Below, one piece after another: positions 1 through 8,783 of a stretch of 64,000 bases of DNA. The stretch is from RGIG4079 sp045531405 (GTDB taxonomy: Bacteria > Bacteroidota > Bacteroidia > Bacteroidales > Muribaculaceae), in the NCBI GenBank assembly GCA_045531405.1, contig JAZSDX010000044.1, positions 1 through 64,000 of the forward strand, in the 5' to 3' direction. Within the stretch, counting starts at the first letter, position 1. The number at the start of each line of letters is the position of its first letter. Made by a program: the position numbers and the translations under genes. The notes under the pieces are model-generated. The model saw only the letters and a list, made by a program, of their open reading frames with translations, was not told where the DNA came from and made no database searches.

Positions 1-30
1 TAGACAATCAGAGAGAAAAATTAAAACGTA

Positions 31-70
31 TAAAAAAACTACACACAATGGAGCATGCTCCATTGTGTGT
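31..70 (-). terminator. Rho-independent terminator of eno
   Basis: Positions 41-70 form a perfect 30-base palindrome (15-bp arms). In the leftward direction it is followed by a run of T residues (the A-run at 32-38 of the + strand). It lies about 85 bases beyond the enolase stop, which fits an intrinsic terminator for that gene. Confidence 0.85.
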
Positions 71-153
71 AACTAAAAAGTTATTAATTTTGTCCTAATA
101 AATAAGTATTAATTTTGTAACGCTTATTTAGGACTAGACAATTTAATCTCAGA

Positions 154-1443
154 TTAAGCCATTTTAGTAAGCTTACCATAACCATATTTAGCAGCGTCAC
201 CAAGTTCTTCTTGAATGCGAAGAAGTTGGTTATATTTTGCCATACGGTCAGAACGGCTAGCAGAACCAGTCTTAATTTGACCTGCGTTTGTAGCAACTGC
301 GATGTCAGCGATAGTAGCATCTTCAGTTTCACCTGAACGGTGAGAGATAACTGCAGTGTAACCATTGCGTTGAGCAAGTTCTACTGCGCGAAGAGTTTCA
401 GTAAGTGAACCGATTTGGTTAACCTTCACAAGGATAGAGTTAGCGCAACCAAGTTCGATACCTTTTTGGAGATATTTTACGTTGGTTACGAACAGGTCGT
501 CACCTACGAGTTGACAACGATTACCGATGAGGTCAGTAAGGATTTTCCAACCTTCCCAGTCTCCTTCTGCCATACCATCTTCGATTGAGTCGATAGGATA
601 GTTTTCAACAAGAGTTTTGAGGTATTCAGCTTGTTCTTGTGAGTTACGTTTTGCACCTTTTTCGCCTTCTTTCCAAGTATAGTCATAGATACCTTCTTTA
701 TAGAATTCAGAAGAAGCACAGTCAAGACCAATTGTAATGTCTTTACCAGGAACGTAACCAGCCTTTTCGATAGCTTGCATAATTACGTTAAGAGCATCTT
801 CTGTACCATCAAGAGCTGGGGCAAAACCACCTTCATCACCTACTGCCGTAGAAAGGTTGCGAGCATGAAGTACCTTTTTGAGGTTGTGGAACACTTCAGT
901 ACCCATGCGAATACCTTCTTTGAAGCAGCAAGCACCAATAGGACGAATCATGAATTCTTGGAATGCAATAGGAGCATCAGAGTGTGCACCACCGTTGATG
1001 ATGTTCATCATAGGCACAGGAAGCGCATATGAGTTGCAACCACCGATATATTTATAAAGAGGAAGACCGAGATAGTCAGCAGCAGCTTTAGCTACAGCAA
1101 GAGAAACACCAAGGATAGCGTTAGCCCCAAGGTTTGATTTAGTTTCAGTGCCATCTACTTCAAGCATTTTTTCGTCAATTGCAATTTGATCGAGCGCGCT
1201 CATTCCAACAAGAGCTTCAGCGATAGCGCCATTAACGTTAGCAACTGCTTTTTGAACACCTTTACCCATGTAACGAGCGTTGTCTCCATCTCGGAGCTCA
1301 AGAGCTTCGTTTACACCTGTTGATGCACCAGAAGGAACAGATGCACGACCAAATGCGCCTGATTCAAGAATTACATCAACTTCTACTGTGGGGTTACCGC
1401 GTGAATCAAGAACTTCACGACCAATAATTTTTTCAATTTTCAT
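154..1443 (-). CDS. eno: Enolase (phosphopyruvate hydratase)
   Basis: Glycolytic enzyme that interconverts 2-phosphoglycerate and phosphoenolpyruvate in the cytosol with Mg2+. The 429-residue length is normal. The N-terminal capping motif GREVLDSRGNPTVEVDV is at residues 8-24. Metal ligands appear in GLDCASSEFY, IEDGMAEGDW and VGDDLFVTN, the catalytic lysine region is KVNQIGSLTE, and the C-terminal signature is SHRSGETEDATIAD. It sits downstream of rplQ, but a strong terminator and its own -7 box separate it from the ribosomal cluster, so it is probably transcribed alone. Confidence 0.98.
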   Translation of the reverse strand: MKIEKIIGREVLDSRGNPTVEVDVILESGAFGRASVPSGASTGVNEALELRDGDNARYMGKGVQKAVANVNGAIAEALVGMSALDQIAIDEKMLEVDGTETKSNLGANAILGVSLAVAKAAADYLGLPLYKYIGGCNSYALPVPMMNIINGGAHSDAPIAFQEFMIRPIGACCFKEGIRMGTEVFHNLKKVLHARNLSTAVGDEGGFAPALDGTEDALNVIMQAIEKAGYVPGKDITIGLDCASSEFYKEGIYDYTWKEGEKGAKRNSQEQAEYLKTLVENYPIDSIEDGMAEGDWEGWKILTDLIGNRCQLVGDDLFVTNVKYLQKGIELGCANSILVKVNQIGSLTETLRAVELAQRNGYTAVISHRSGETEDATIADIAVATNAGQIKTGSASRSDRMAKYNQLLRIQEELGDAAKYGYGKLTKMA

Positions 1444-1510
1444 AATGTTCTTTACCTTAAAAATTTAGTAAAATATTTATTGTTAATTTATAGTCCTAAT
1501 AAATCAAGTG

Positions 1511-1518
1511 CAAAGATA
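1511..1518 (-). promoter_or_regulatory. Candidate eno promoter -7 box
   Basis: Leftward TATCTTTG matches the Bacteroidota -7 consensus TAnnTTTG, 68 bases before the enolase ATG. No TTTG is present at the usual 19-21 nt upstream spacing, so only the -7 element is supported. Confidence 0.55.
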
Positions 1519-1566
1519 CAAAAAAATCTCAAGTTATATAGTATAAAATAAAGATTTTCAATAAAA

Positions 1567-1607
1567 TTAAGCGACCACTTTTTGAATTAACAAAAGTGGT
1601 CGCTTAA
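1567..1607 (-). terminator. Terminator of the ribosomal protein cluster
   Basis: Perfect 16-bp inverted repeat (1567-1582 with 1592-1607, 9-base loop) just past the rplQ stop, followed leftward by a T-rich stretch. It marks the end of the rpsL-rplQ transcript before eno. Confidence 0.9.
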
Positions 1608-1632
1608 TAAGATATCTTAAGCTATTGCTAAA

Positions 1633-2115
1633 TTATTCAGCAGCTTCAGTAGCGGGAGTTTCTGTAACAGGTGCTTCAGCAGCAGGAGCAGTTGTGCTCT
1701 TACGAGAACGACGTGTGCGTGGAGCTTTTTTAGCTGATTTTTCTTTAAGCATGTTTTCATTATAGTCAACAAGCTCAATGAAACAAGTCTTAGCATTGTC
1801 ACCAAGACGATTACCTGTTTTAATAATACGAGTGTAACCACCGGGACGGTCAGCAATCTTTTGAGCTACTTCACGGAAAAGTTCAGTTACAGCTTCCTTG
1901 TTTTGAAGATAGCTGAAAACGAGGCGGCGGTTAGCCATAGTGTCATTTTTAGCACGATTGATAAGTGGCTCAGCGTAAACGCGAAGAGCTTTAGCCTTTG
2001 CAAGTGTAGTGAAAATACGTTTGCGAAGGATGAGAGCAATCGTCATGTTAGCGAGCAAAGCATCACGATGTGCTTTGGTGCGGCTAAGGTGGTTGAATTT
2101 TTTATTATGTCTCAT
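1633..2115 (-). CDS. rplQ: 50S ribosomal protein L17
   Basis: Large-subunit protein near the exit tunnel. The N-terminus MRHNKKFNHLSR and the TLAKAKALRVYAEPLI region are typical. The conserved core ends near residue 120. A roughly 40-residue Ala/Pro/Thr/Glu-rich tail follows, preceded by a basic KKAPRTRRSRK stretch, giving 160 residues against about 120 in E. coli; such tails are common in Bacteroidota. Last gene of the cluster, 6 bases after rpoA and directly before a strong terminator. Confidence 0.97.
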   Translation of the reverse strand: MRHNKKFNHLSRTKAHRDALLANMTIALILRKRIFTTLAKAKALRVYAEPLINRAKNDTMANRRLVFSYLQNKEAVTELFREVAQKIADRPGGYTRIIKTGNRLGDNAKTCFIELVDYNENMLKEKSAKKAPRTRRSRKSTTAPAAEAPVTETPATEAAE

Positions 2116-2121
2116 CGTTTA

Positions 2122-3114
2122 TTACTCTTTTTCTAATTTATACTTTGAAATATCCATTCCGAACGAAAGGTTCAAGTTGGCAAGAAGTTCATCCAACTCG
2201 GTGAGTGATTTTTTACCAAAGTTACGGAATTTCAAGAGGTCGGTTTTGTTGAAAACCACGAGTTCACCAAGTGTTTCAACTTCTGCGCTCTTTAAGCAGT
2301 TGAGTGCACGAACAGAAAGTTCCATATCAACCAACTTAGATTTGAGCAACTGACGCATGTGAAGTACTTCTTCATCAAATTCTTCATTACCATTGTTATC
2401 GCTGGTTTCAAGAGTAATCTTTTCATCAGAGAATAACATGAAATGATAAATGAGAATCTTAGCTGCTTCTTTAAGCGCGTCTTTAGGATGAATTGAACCG
2501 TTGGTAGTTATTTCAATAATGAGTTTGTCGTAGTCGGTTTTCTGGTCAACGCGGAAGTTTTCAACTACATATTTAACATTCTTAATAGGAGTGTAAATAG
2601 AGTCAATAGCAAGAATATTGACATCTTCGTTAGATACCTGATTTTCTTCAGCAGGCACCCAACCACGTCCTTTATTAATTGTCAATTCGAGGTTGAAACT
2701 TGCGCTGGGATCCAAATGACAAATCACCAAGTCGGGATTAAGAACTTCAAAACCCGAAAGCACTTTGCTGATGTCACCGGCTGTGAACACCTCCTGTCCT
2801 GACACAGAAATTGTAGCTTTCTCAAAATCGGAATCTTCAACAACTTGTTTGAGATCTACTTTCTTGAGATTGAGAATGATGTTTGTCACATCTTCTTTAA
2901 CTCCGGGGATAGTATCAAATTCGTGCTTAACGCCATCAATGCGAATTGACGAGATTGCGAAGCCTTCTAAAGAAGACAACAATACACGACGCAATGCGTT
3001 ACCCACAGTGATACCATAGCCGGGTTCCAAGGGTTTGAACTCAAACTTGCCGTAGAAATTATCGGCTTCCAACATGAGGATTTTGTCAGGTTTTTGAAAT
3101 GCTAATATAGCCAT
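2122..3114 (-). CDS. rpoA: DNA-directed RNA polymerase subunit alpha
   Basis: Scaffold subunit of RNA polymerase, 330 residues. The N-terminal dimerisation and assembly domain (about 1-230) contains TVGNALRRVLLSSLEG. A short acidic linker (about 240-250) leads to the C-terminal helix-hairpin-helix domain (about 265-325), with LRNFGKKSLTEL-like sequence that in other bacteria contacts UP elements and activators. It lies between rpsD (18-base gap) and rplQ. Confidence 0.98.
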   Translation of the reverse strand: MAILAFQKPDKILMLEADNFYGKFEFKPLEPGYGITVGNALRRVLLSSLEGFAISSIRIDGVKHEFDTIPGVKEDVTNIILNLKKVDLKQVVEDSDFEKATISVSGQEVFTAGDISKVLSGFEVLNPDLVICHLDPSASFNLELTINKGRGWVPAEENQVSNEDVNILAIDSIYTPIKNVKYVVENFRVDQKTDYDKLIIEITTNGSIHPKDALKEAAKILIYHFMLFSDEKITLETSDNNGNEEFDEEVLHMRQLLKSKLVDMELSVRALNCLKSAEVETLGELVVFNKTDLLKFRNFGKKSLTELDELLANLNLSFGMDISKYKLEKE

Positions 3115-3132
3115 GGATCTTAATTTTAATTA

Positions 3133-3738
3133 TTATTTAGAATACAACTCGACGATCAATTGTTCTTTGATGTTCTCAGGGATATCTTCGCGAGCAGGAA
3201 CATGAAGGAATTTTCCTGATTTAGTAGTTTCATCCCATTCAATCCAGGGATATTTGCTATGGTTGAAACCTGCGAGAGCATCAGCAATTACTTCAAGAGA
3301 TTTTGCTTTTTCACGAACACCAACTACATCACCAGGCTTAACAGAGTAAGAAGCGATGTTTACTACCGAGCCGTTAACAACGATATGACGATGGAGCACC
3401 AATTGACGTGCAGCTGCACGAGTAGGAGCAATACCAAGACGATAAACTACGTTGTCAAGACGAGATTCGAGTAATTGAAGCAATACTTCCCCCTTAACCC
3501 CTTTTGTGCGAGATGCTTTTTCAAAGAGATTACGGAATTGTTTTTCAAGTACACCATAAGTGTATTTGGCTTTTTGCTTCTCACGAAGTTGGACACCATA
3601 TTCAGAAGTTTTTCTTCTTTTATTGGCGCCGTGCTGACCCGGAGGGAAATTTTTCTTAGCGAGCACTTTATCTTCACCAAAGATAGGTTCGCCAAATTTG
3701 CGAGCGATTTTGGACTTAGGTCCTGTATATCTTGCCAT
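3133..3738 (-). CDS. rpsD: 30S ribosomal protein S4
   Basis: Primary 16S rRNA-binding protein, 201 residues, with the S4 RNA-binding domain around residues 92-155 (SRLDNVVYRLGIAPTRAAARQ). The N-terminus (MARYTGPKSKIARKFGE) has no zinc-binding cysteines, so it is the zinc-independent form. In many bacteria S4 represses its own operon; a 170-base gap directly upstream holds a hairpin and could serve that role here. Confidence 0.98.
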   Translation of the reverse strand: MARYTGPKSKIARKFGEPIFGEDKVLAKKNFPPGQHGANKRRKTSEYGVQLREKQKAKYTYGVLEKQFRNLFEKASRTKGVKGEVLLQLLESRLDNVVYRLGIAPTRAAARQLVLHRHIVVNGSVVNIASYSVKPGDVVGVREKAKSLEVIADALAGFNHSKYPWIEWDETTKSGKFLHVPAREDIPENIKEQLIVELYSK

Positions 3739-3908
3739 TTTAAAGAATTCTGATTTTTAGAGATTATCACTGAGTCTTAGTGCAGCCGCGACCATAGAGA
3801 GGTGATGAAAATTATGGTCTATTCACTTTTAACTCACTGCTTGAACCTCAAAGTTAATTAATAGATAATGTCACTAAAAGAGACAAAGTTAGTAAACTGA
3901 ATTAAAGA
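3739..3908 (-). promoter_or_regulatory. Possible S4 leader and internal promoter
   Basis: This 170-base gap between rpsK and rpsD is unusually long for a cluster whose gaps are mostly under 25 bases. The leftward strand has a perfect 7-bp stem GACCATA/TATGGTC (3790-3796 with 3813-3819), a second small CACT/AGTG hairpin nearer rpsD, and two TAACTTTG matches to the -7 consensus (3849-3856 and 3884-3891) without a well-placed TTTG. I recall a comparative-genomics S4 leader described for Bacteroidia. The structure seen is compatible with it, but I cannot confirm a match. Confidence 0.5.
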
Positions 3909-4298
3909 TTATACACGACGACGTTTTGGAGGACGGCAACCATTGTGTGGTAGTGGAGTAACGTCGATAATTTCTGTTACTTCGATACCTGCACCATGAA
4001 TAGTGCGGATTGCTGACTCACGTCCGTTTCCTGGACCTTTAACATAAGCTTTAACCTTGCGTAGACCGAGGTCATAAGCGACCTTAGCGCAATCTTGAGC
4101 AGCCATTTGAGCTGCATAGGGAGTGTTCTTTTTAGAACCACGGAAACCCATTTTACCTGCGCTTGACCATGAGATAACTTGGCCTTCGCTATTGGCTAAG
4201 CACACAATAATGTTGTTGAAAGATGAGTGTACGTGAAGTTGGCCTGCGCCATCAACTTTAACGTTTCTCTTCTTAGCTGCGACTGTCTTTTTTGCCAT
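3909..4298 (-). CDS. rpsK: 30S ribosomal protein S11
   Basis: Platform protein of the small subunit, 129 residues, with the signature GNGRESAIRTIHGAGIEVTEI and the arginine-rich end RPPKRRRV. Nine bases separate it from rpsM upstream; a long gap follows before rpsD. Confidence 0.98.
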   Translation of the reverse strand: MAKKTVAAKKRNVKVDGAGQLHVHSSFNNIIVCLANSEGQVISWSSAGKMGFRGSKKNTPYAAQMAAQDCAKVAYDLGLRKVKAYVKGPGNGRESAIRTIHGAGIEVTEIIDVTPLPHNGCRPPKRRRV

Positions 4299-4307
4299 AT
4301 TCTATTA

Positions 4308-4688
4308 TTATTTAGTAGCTTTCTTCTTGTTTGCAACGGTTTTCTTGCGACCTTTACGAGTGCGGGCATTATTTTTTGTGCTTTGACCGCGCACTGGAAG
4401 ACCAATACGATGACGGATACCACGATAGCAACCGATGTCCATCAAGCGTTTAATATTAAGTTGAATTTCACTACGGAGGTCACCTTCGACTTTGTATTCT
4501 GCACCAATGACTTCGCGCACTTTTGCTGCTTGAGCGTCGGTCCAATCTTTCACTTTGATGTTTACATCAACTTCGGCTTTTTCCAAGATTGATTTTGCCG
4601 CACTACGACCGATACCGTAGATATAAGTCAAGGCGATCTCACCTCTTTTATTCTGGGGGAGGTCAACTCCCACGATTCTTACTGCCAT
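4308..4688 (-). CDS. rpsM: 30S ribosomal protein S13
   Basis: Head protein of the small subunit contacting L5 and P-site tRNA, 126 residues. It starts MAVRIVGVDLPQNKRGEIAL and carries the RGIRHRIGLPVRGQSTKNNA motif followed by a Lys/Arg-rich tail. It follows rpmJ after about 40 bases. Confidence 0.98.
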   Translation of the reverse strand: MAVRIVGVDLPQNKRGEIALTYIYGIGRSAAKSILEKAEVDVNIKVKDWTDAQAAKVREVIGAEYKVEGDLRSEIQLNIKRLMDIGCYRGIRHRIGLPVRGQSTKNNARTRKGRKKTVANKKKATK

Positions 4689-4729
4689 ATCTTATTTGAC
4701 TGTTTTTTTTTTGCAAAAATAACAAAAAA

Positions 4730-4846
4730 TTATCCTTGACGTTGTTTATACTTAGGGTTTTTCTTATTAATCACATAAAGACGTCCCTTACGACGCACGA
4801 TTTTACTGTCTGGAGTACGTTTTTTTACTGAAGCTCTAACTTTCAT
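4730..4846 (-). CDS. rpmJ: 50S ribosomal protein L36 (zinc-free form)
   Basis: Short gene of 38 codons, read directly from the sequence. It begins MKVRASVKKRTPDSK and ends KNPKYKQRQG, the typical L36 start and end. The cysteine/histidine zinc ligands of classical L36 are absent, since the protein has no cysteine. It sits between infA (17-base gap) and rpsM, its normal place. Confidence 0.95.
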   Translation of the reverse strand: MKVRASVKKRTPDSKIVRRKGRLYVINKKNPKYKQRQG

Positions 4847-4863
4847 ATCTTTTAGTTTTAATA

Positions 4864-5082
4864 TTATTTATATCTAAATGCAATGCGACCTTTTGAAAGA
4901 TCATATGGAGACATCTCTACACGCACTTTATCTCCCGGAAGGATTTTTATGTAATGCATACGCATTTTACCTGAAATATGAGCTGTGATTTCATGTCCAT
5001 TTTCAAGTTCTACGCGAAACATTGCATTTGAAAGTGCTTCTACAATGACTCCGTCTTGTTCTATTGCTGCTTGTTTTGCCAT
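4864..5082 (-). CDS. infA: Translation initiation factor IF-1
   Basis: Single OB-fold (S1-like) protein of 72 residues that binds the ribosomal A site during initiation. I chose the ATG at 5080-5082, giving MAKQAAIEQDGVIVEAL, because this is the universal IF-1 N-terminus; an in-frame ATG 16 codons upstream would overlap map by about 40 bases. Core motifs ENGHEITAHISGKMR and DKVRVEMSPYDLSKGRI are intact. Confidence 0.97.
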   Translation of the reverse strand: MAKQAAIEQDGVIVEALSNAMFRVELENGHEITAHISGKMRMHYIKILPGDKVRVEMSPYDLSKGRIAFRYK

Positions 5083-5089
5083 ATAATTA

Positions 5090-5872
5090 TTAAATAAATC
5101 TATCTCCAAGTGCTTCCTGGATATAATCAAATGTTGTTAAAATCTCGGTTTTACCATTCATGATTGCAACGGTGTGTTCGTAATGAGCGGAAGGTTTACG
5201 ATCACGTGTGCGACAAGTCCAACCATCTGCTTCAATTACTACGTTACGACTTCCAAGGTTAATCATTGGTTCAATTGCAAGACACATGCCATTTTTGATT
5301 AACGGACCGGTACCACGACGTCCATAGTTGGGAACTTCAGGATCTTCGTGCATACTTTTTCCAATTCCGTGCCCACACATTTCACGCACCACACTATAAC
5401 CATGAGATTCGCAATATGTTTGGATTGCATTGGCAATATCACCGATACGTTTTCCTTCTTGACATGCTTCGATGCCTTTATATAACGATTCTTTAGTTGT
5501 AACACACAATTTCATTACTTCAGGGGCAATCTCTCCTACCGCGAATGTATAGCAAGAATCGCCCATAAATCCGTCTTTTTCAACTACACAATCGGTTCCA
5601 AGAATATCTCCTTCACGCAATGTATAGTTTGATGGAAAACCATGAACAACTATTTCATTAACTTCGGCACATATTGAGCCTGGGAAACCTCCATATCCGA
5701 GACAGGCGGGACGTCCACCATTATCGCAAATAAACTCACGAGCAATAGTGTCAAGTTTGAGAGTGGTAACTCCGGGAGCCACCCACTTGGCTATTTCACC
5801 AAGTGTGCGACTCACGAGAGCATTTGCTTCTCTCATACGTTCGATATCTTCGGATGTTTTGAGATAAATCAT
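5090..5872 (-). CDS. map: Methionine aminopeptidase, type I
   Basis: Removes the initiator methionine from nascent proteins using a dinuclear metal centre. The 260-residue protein has the pita-bread fold motifs: HGFPS (substrate histidine), GTDCVVEKDGFMGD (two aspartate ligands), GHGIGKSMHE (histidine ligand), AIEPMINLG and the late glutamate in HYEHTVAI. There is no N-terminal zinc-finger extension. Between secY and infA, as in many bacteria. Confidence 0.96.
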   Translation of the reverse strand: MIYLKTSEDIERMREANALVSRTLGEIAKWVAPGVTTLKLDTIAREFICDNGGRPACLGYGGFPGSICAEVNEIVVHGFPSNYTLREGDILGTDCVVEKDGFMGDSCYTFAVGEIAPEVMKLCVTTKESLYKGIEACQEGKRIGDIANAIQTYCESHGYSVVREMCGHGIGKSMHEDPEVPNYGRRGTGPLIKNGMCLAIEPMINLGSRNVVIEADGWTCRTRDRKPSAHYEHTVAIMNGKTEILTTFDYIQEALGDRFI

Positions 5873-5893
5873 TTATTATTGAAATAGCTGATA

Positions 5894-7243
5894 TTAATAA
5901 GCGCTTCCTGTTGTACGACCTTTGATTTTACCATCTTTCATCAATCCATCATAATGGTGCATCATCAAGTGACTTTCGATTTGTTGTAGTGTATCAAGAA
6001 CGACACCTACCATAATCAACAATGATGTACCACCAAAGAATTGAGCGAAATTGTCGCTGATTCCTAAGAATCGAGCAAAAGCAGGAAGAATGGCTACAAT
6101 ACCTAGGAAAATAGATCCTGGCAATGTAATACGAGACATGATAGTGTCAAGATATTCAGCAGTTTTCTTTCCTGGCTTAACACCTGGGATAAAACCGTTG
6201 TTACGTTTCATGTCTTCAGCCATTTGAGTAGGACGCACAGTGATTGCAGTGTAGAAATAAGTAAACGCTACAATCATACAGAAGAATACAAGGTTATACC
6301 AAACACCATTGATATCAGAGAATGCAGCCATAAATCCAGATGCATTTTCTGATGTGCTGAATCCAGCTAAAGTCAATGGGATAAACATGATTGCTTGAGC
6401 AAAGATGATAGGCATAACACCTGCAGCATTAACTTTTAATGGGATATATTGACGTGCACCACCATATTGCTTATTTCCTACGATGCGTTTTGCATATTGT
6501 ACGGGCACTTTACGTGTTCCTTGTACCAAAAGTACAGCACCGATTGTTACAGCGAGCAATAAGATGATTTCTACCACAAACATAATAAGACCACCTTCGC
6601 TTCCGGTTGAGCCTGGCAAACGACTTGTGAATTCATAAAGTAAAGCTTGTGGAAGACGTGCGATAATACCCACGAGGATAATGAAAGAGATACCATTACC
6701 AATACCACGGTCGGTGATTCTCTCACCTAGCCACATGATAAACATAGAACCTGCGGCAAGAATTATAGTGAGATATATTACCATTGCAATCGACATATCC
6801 ATATGACCGCCAGCACCATTTATTTGTGCTTGAAGGTTATAAAGATATGCAGGACCTTGCATAAGCAAAATCACCACTGTGAGATAACGTGTATATTGGT
6901 TCAATTTTTGACGACCACTCTCCCCTTCACGTTGCATTTTTTGGAATGAAGGCAATACCATACCTAAAAGTTGAATCACAATCGAAGCTGTGATATAAGG
7001 CATAATACCGAGAGCCAAAATTGAGGCTTGCGAGAATGCACCCCCCGAGAACATGTCGAGGAGTTGCATTAGGCCACTCTTGTTTGTGAAGTTAGCAAGA
7101 TCTTGGAGCTCTTGAGGGTTGATGCCTGGAAGCACAACAAAACAACCAAGACGATAAACAAGCACTAACATCACTGTAACAATGAGTCGCTTGCGAAGCT
7201 CTTCAATGGTCCAAATATTTTTTATGGTTTGAACGAAACTCAT
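5894..7243 (-). CDS. secY: Preprotein translocase subunit SecY
   Basis: Channel subunit of the Sec translocon in the inner membrane, 449 residues with about ten hydrophobic segments. Recognisable sequences include GINPQELQDLANF (plug region), LGIMPYITASIVIQLL, GNGISFIILVGI and PGVKPGKKTAEYLD. It lies between rplO (5-base gap) and map, the standard spc order. The Sec pathway is distinct from the Tat genes at 43.4-44.5 kb. Confidence 0.98.
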   Translation of the reverse strand: MSFVQTIKNIWTIEELRKRLIVTVMLVLVYRLGCFVVLPGINPQELQDLANFTNKSGLMQLLDMFSGGAFSQASILALGIMPYITASIVIQLLGMVLPSFQKMQREGESGRQKLNQYTRYLTVVILLMQGPAYLYNLQAQINGAGGHMDMSIAMVIYLTIILAAGSMFIMWLGERITDRGIGNGISFIILVGIIARLPQALLYEFTSRLPGSTGSEGGLIMFVVEIILLLAVTIGAVLLVQGTRKVPVQYAKRIVGNKQYGGARQYIPLKVNAAGVMPIIFAQAIMFIPLTLAGFSTSENASGFMAAFSDINGVWYNLVFFCMIVAFTYFYTAITVRPTQMAEDMKRNNGFIPGVKPGKKTAEYLDTIMSRITLPGSIFLGIVAILPAFARFLGISDNFAQFFGGTSLLIMVGVVLDTLQQIESHLMMHHYDGLMKDGKIKGRTTGSAY

Positions 7244-7248
7244 TATAA

Positions 7249-7695
7249 TTAAACTTTATTGATTGAACCACCTGCGGCTTCTATAGCCTTTTGAGCAGCT
7301 TCAGAAAAAGCGTTTGCTTCTACTTCCACTTTGCAAGAGATCGCACCTTTAGCAAGAACTTTTACTAATTGGTTTTTGTTTACGAGACCAGCTTCACGAA
7401 GTTCAGCAAGTCCAACTTTTTGAAGGTTCTTAGCAGTTGCGAGAGCTTCAATATCAACAAGGTTGATAGCTTTGTATTCAACACGGCTGATATTTTTGAA
7501 ACCGAACTTAGGCAAGCGACGTTGAAGAGGCATTTGACCACCTTCAAAACCAATCTTGCGGCTGTAACCTGAACGTGATTTAGCACCTTTGTGCCCACGG
7601 GTAGAAGTTCCACCCTTGCCCGAACCAGCACCACGACCGATACGAGTTTTGCTTTTTACAGCGCCTACAGCGGGTTGTATATTACTTAAATCCAT
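7249..7695 (-). CDS. rplO: 50S ribosomal protein L15
   Basis: Late-assembly large-subunit protein, 148 residues. The Gly-rich basic N-terminus (RIGRGAGSGKGGTSTRGHKG) and GFEGGQMPLQRRLPKFGF are the family hallmarks. Located between rpmD and secY with short gaps. Confidence 0.98.
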   Translation of the reverse strand: MDLSNIQPAVGAVKSKTRIGRGAGSGKGGTSTRGHKGAKSRSGYSRKIGFEGGQMPLQRRLPKFGFKNISRVEYKAINLVDIEALATAKNLQKVGLAELREAGLVNKNQLVKVLAKGAISCKVEVEANAFSEAAQKAIEAAGGSINKV

Positions 7696-7709
7696 AATTA
7701 ATAAACTTA

Positions 7710-7889
7710 TTAAGCGTTAGTCACTTCTACCAAATGACGTACTTTGTTAACCATACCCATCACGTCGGGAGTATTTTCTTTAACTACCACGTGATTCATT
7801 TTCTTCAAGCCAAGAGCATCAAGAGTGCGTTTTTGCACTGCAGGACACTTAATACGACTCTTTATTTGTTTGATTTGAATTTGTGCCAT
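7710..7889 (-). CDS. rpmD: 50S ribosomal protein L30
   Basis: Short gene of 59 codons read directly from the sequence. The protein starts MAQIQIKQIKSRIKCP and carries the TLDALGLKKMNHVVV and MVNKVRHLVEV motifs of L30. Situated between rpsE (12 bases) and rplO (14 bases). Confidence 0.96.
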   Translation of the reverse strand: MAQIQIKQIKSRIKCPAVQKRTLDALGLKKMNHVVVKENTPDVMGMVNKVRHLVEVTNA

Positions 7890-7901
7890 TGTAGTTGAGT
7901 A

Positions 7902-8420
7902 TTAACCTTTAAAAACTTGTTCAACTGAAATACCACGATTTTGAGCAACTGTAGCAGGGCTTCTCATTTCGTCAAGTGCAGCAATAGTTGCTTTTACGAG
8001 GTTGTGAGGGTTAGAAGAACCCTTTGATTTAGCGAGCACGTCGGTAATACCTACACTTTCAAGCACAGCACGCATCGCACCACCGGCTTTAACCCCGGTA
8101 CCTTGAGAAGCTGGTTTAAGAATCACGCGTGAACCGCCAAATTTAGCGAATTGTTCGTGAGGAATAGTACCTTTGTGAACAGGAACTTTGATGAGATTCT
8201 TTTTTGCAGCTTCAACGCCTTTAGCGATAGCTGCAGTTACTTCGTTAGCCTTACCAAGACCCCAACCTACGATACCATTTTCGTTACCAACAACAACGAT
8301 TGCAGCAAAAGTGAAAGTGCGACCACCTTTAGTAACTTTGGTAACACGATTAATGGCAACGAGACGGTCTTTCAATTCGATAGAACTGTCTAATTTTACT
8401 CTGTTATTTCTTTTTGCCAT
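7902..8420 (-). CDS. rpsE: 30S ribosomal protein S5
   Basis: Small-subunit protein involved in decoding fidelity, 172 residues. The dsRNA-binding-like N-domain has TKGGRTFTFAAIVVVGNENG and VGWGLGKANEV; the C-domain has LKPASQGTGVKAGGAMRAVLE. Five bases after rplR. Confidence 0.98.
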   Translation of the reverse strand: MAKRNNRVKLDSSIELKDRLVAINRVTKVTKGGRTFTFAAIVVVGNENGIVGWGLGKANEVTAAIAKGVEAAKKNLIKVPVHKGTIPHEQFAKFGGSRVILKPASQGTGVKAGGAMRAVLESVGITDVLAKSKGSSNPHNLVKATIAALDEMRSPATVAQNRGISVEQVFKG

Positions 8421-8425
8421 AATTG

Positions 8426-8767
8426 TTAAAATTTAAGACCGCCATTACGTGCGGCATCAGCCAATGATTTTACTCTACCATGGAAGAGGTAGCCGTTACG
8501 GTCAAATACCACTTCGGCAATACCTGCAGCGATTGCTTTTTGTGCAATTGCTTCACCCACTTTAGCAGCGATTTCAGTTTTATTACCACCTTCGAGACCT
8601 TTAGATGATGCTGCAACAAGAGTTTTGCCTGCGAGGTCGTCGATAAGTTGAACATAAATTTGCTTGTTGCTGCGGAACACCGTCATACGAGGACGTGCGG
8701 CAGTACCAGACACTTTACCACGGATACGTGTCTTGATTTTATTTCTTCTTTGTATCTTAGATATCAT
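8426..8767 (-). CDS. rplR: 50S ribosomal protein L18
   Basis: 5S rRNA-binding protein of the central protuberance, 113 residues. RPRMTVFRSNKQIYVQLIDD and the C-terminal FDRNGYLFHGRVKSLADAAR are diagnostic. Between rplF and rpsE. Confidence 0.98.
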   Translation of the reverse strand: MISKIQRRNKIKTRIRGKVSGTAARPRMTVFRSNKQIYVQLIDDLAGKTLVAASSKGLEGGNKTEIAAKVGEAIAQKAIAAGIAEVVFDRNGYLFHGRVKSLADAARNGGLKF

Positions 8768-8783
8768 AATGAGTCTATTTTAC

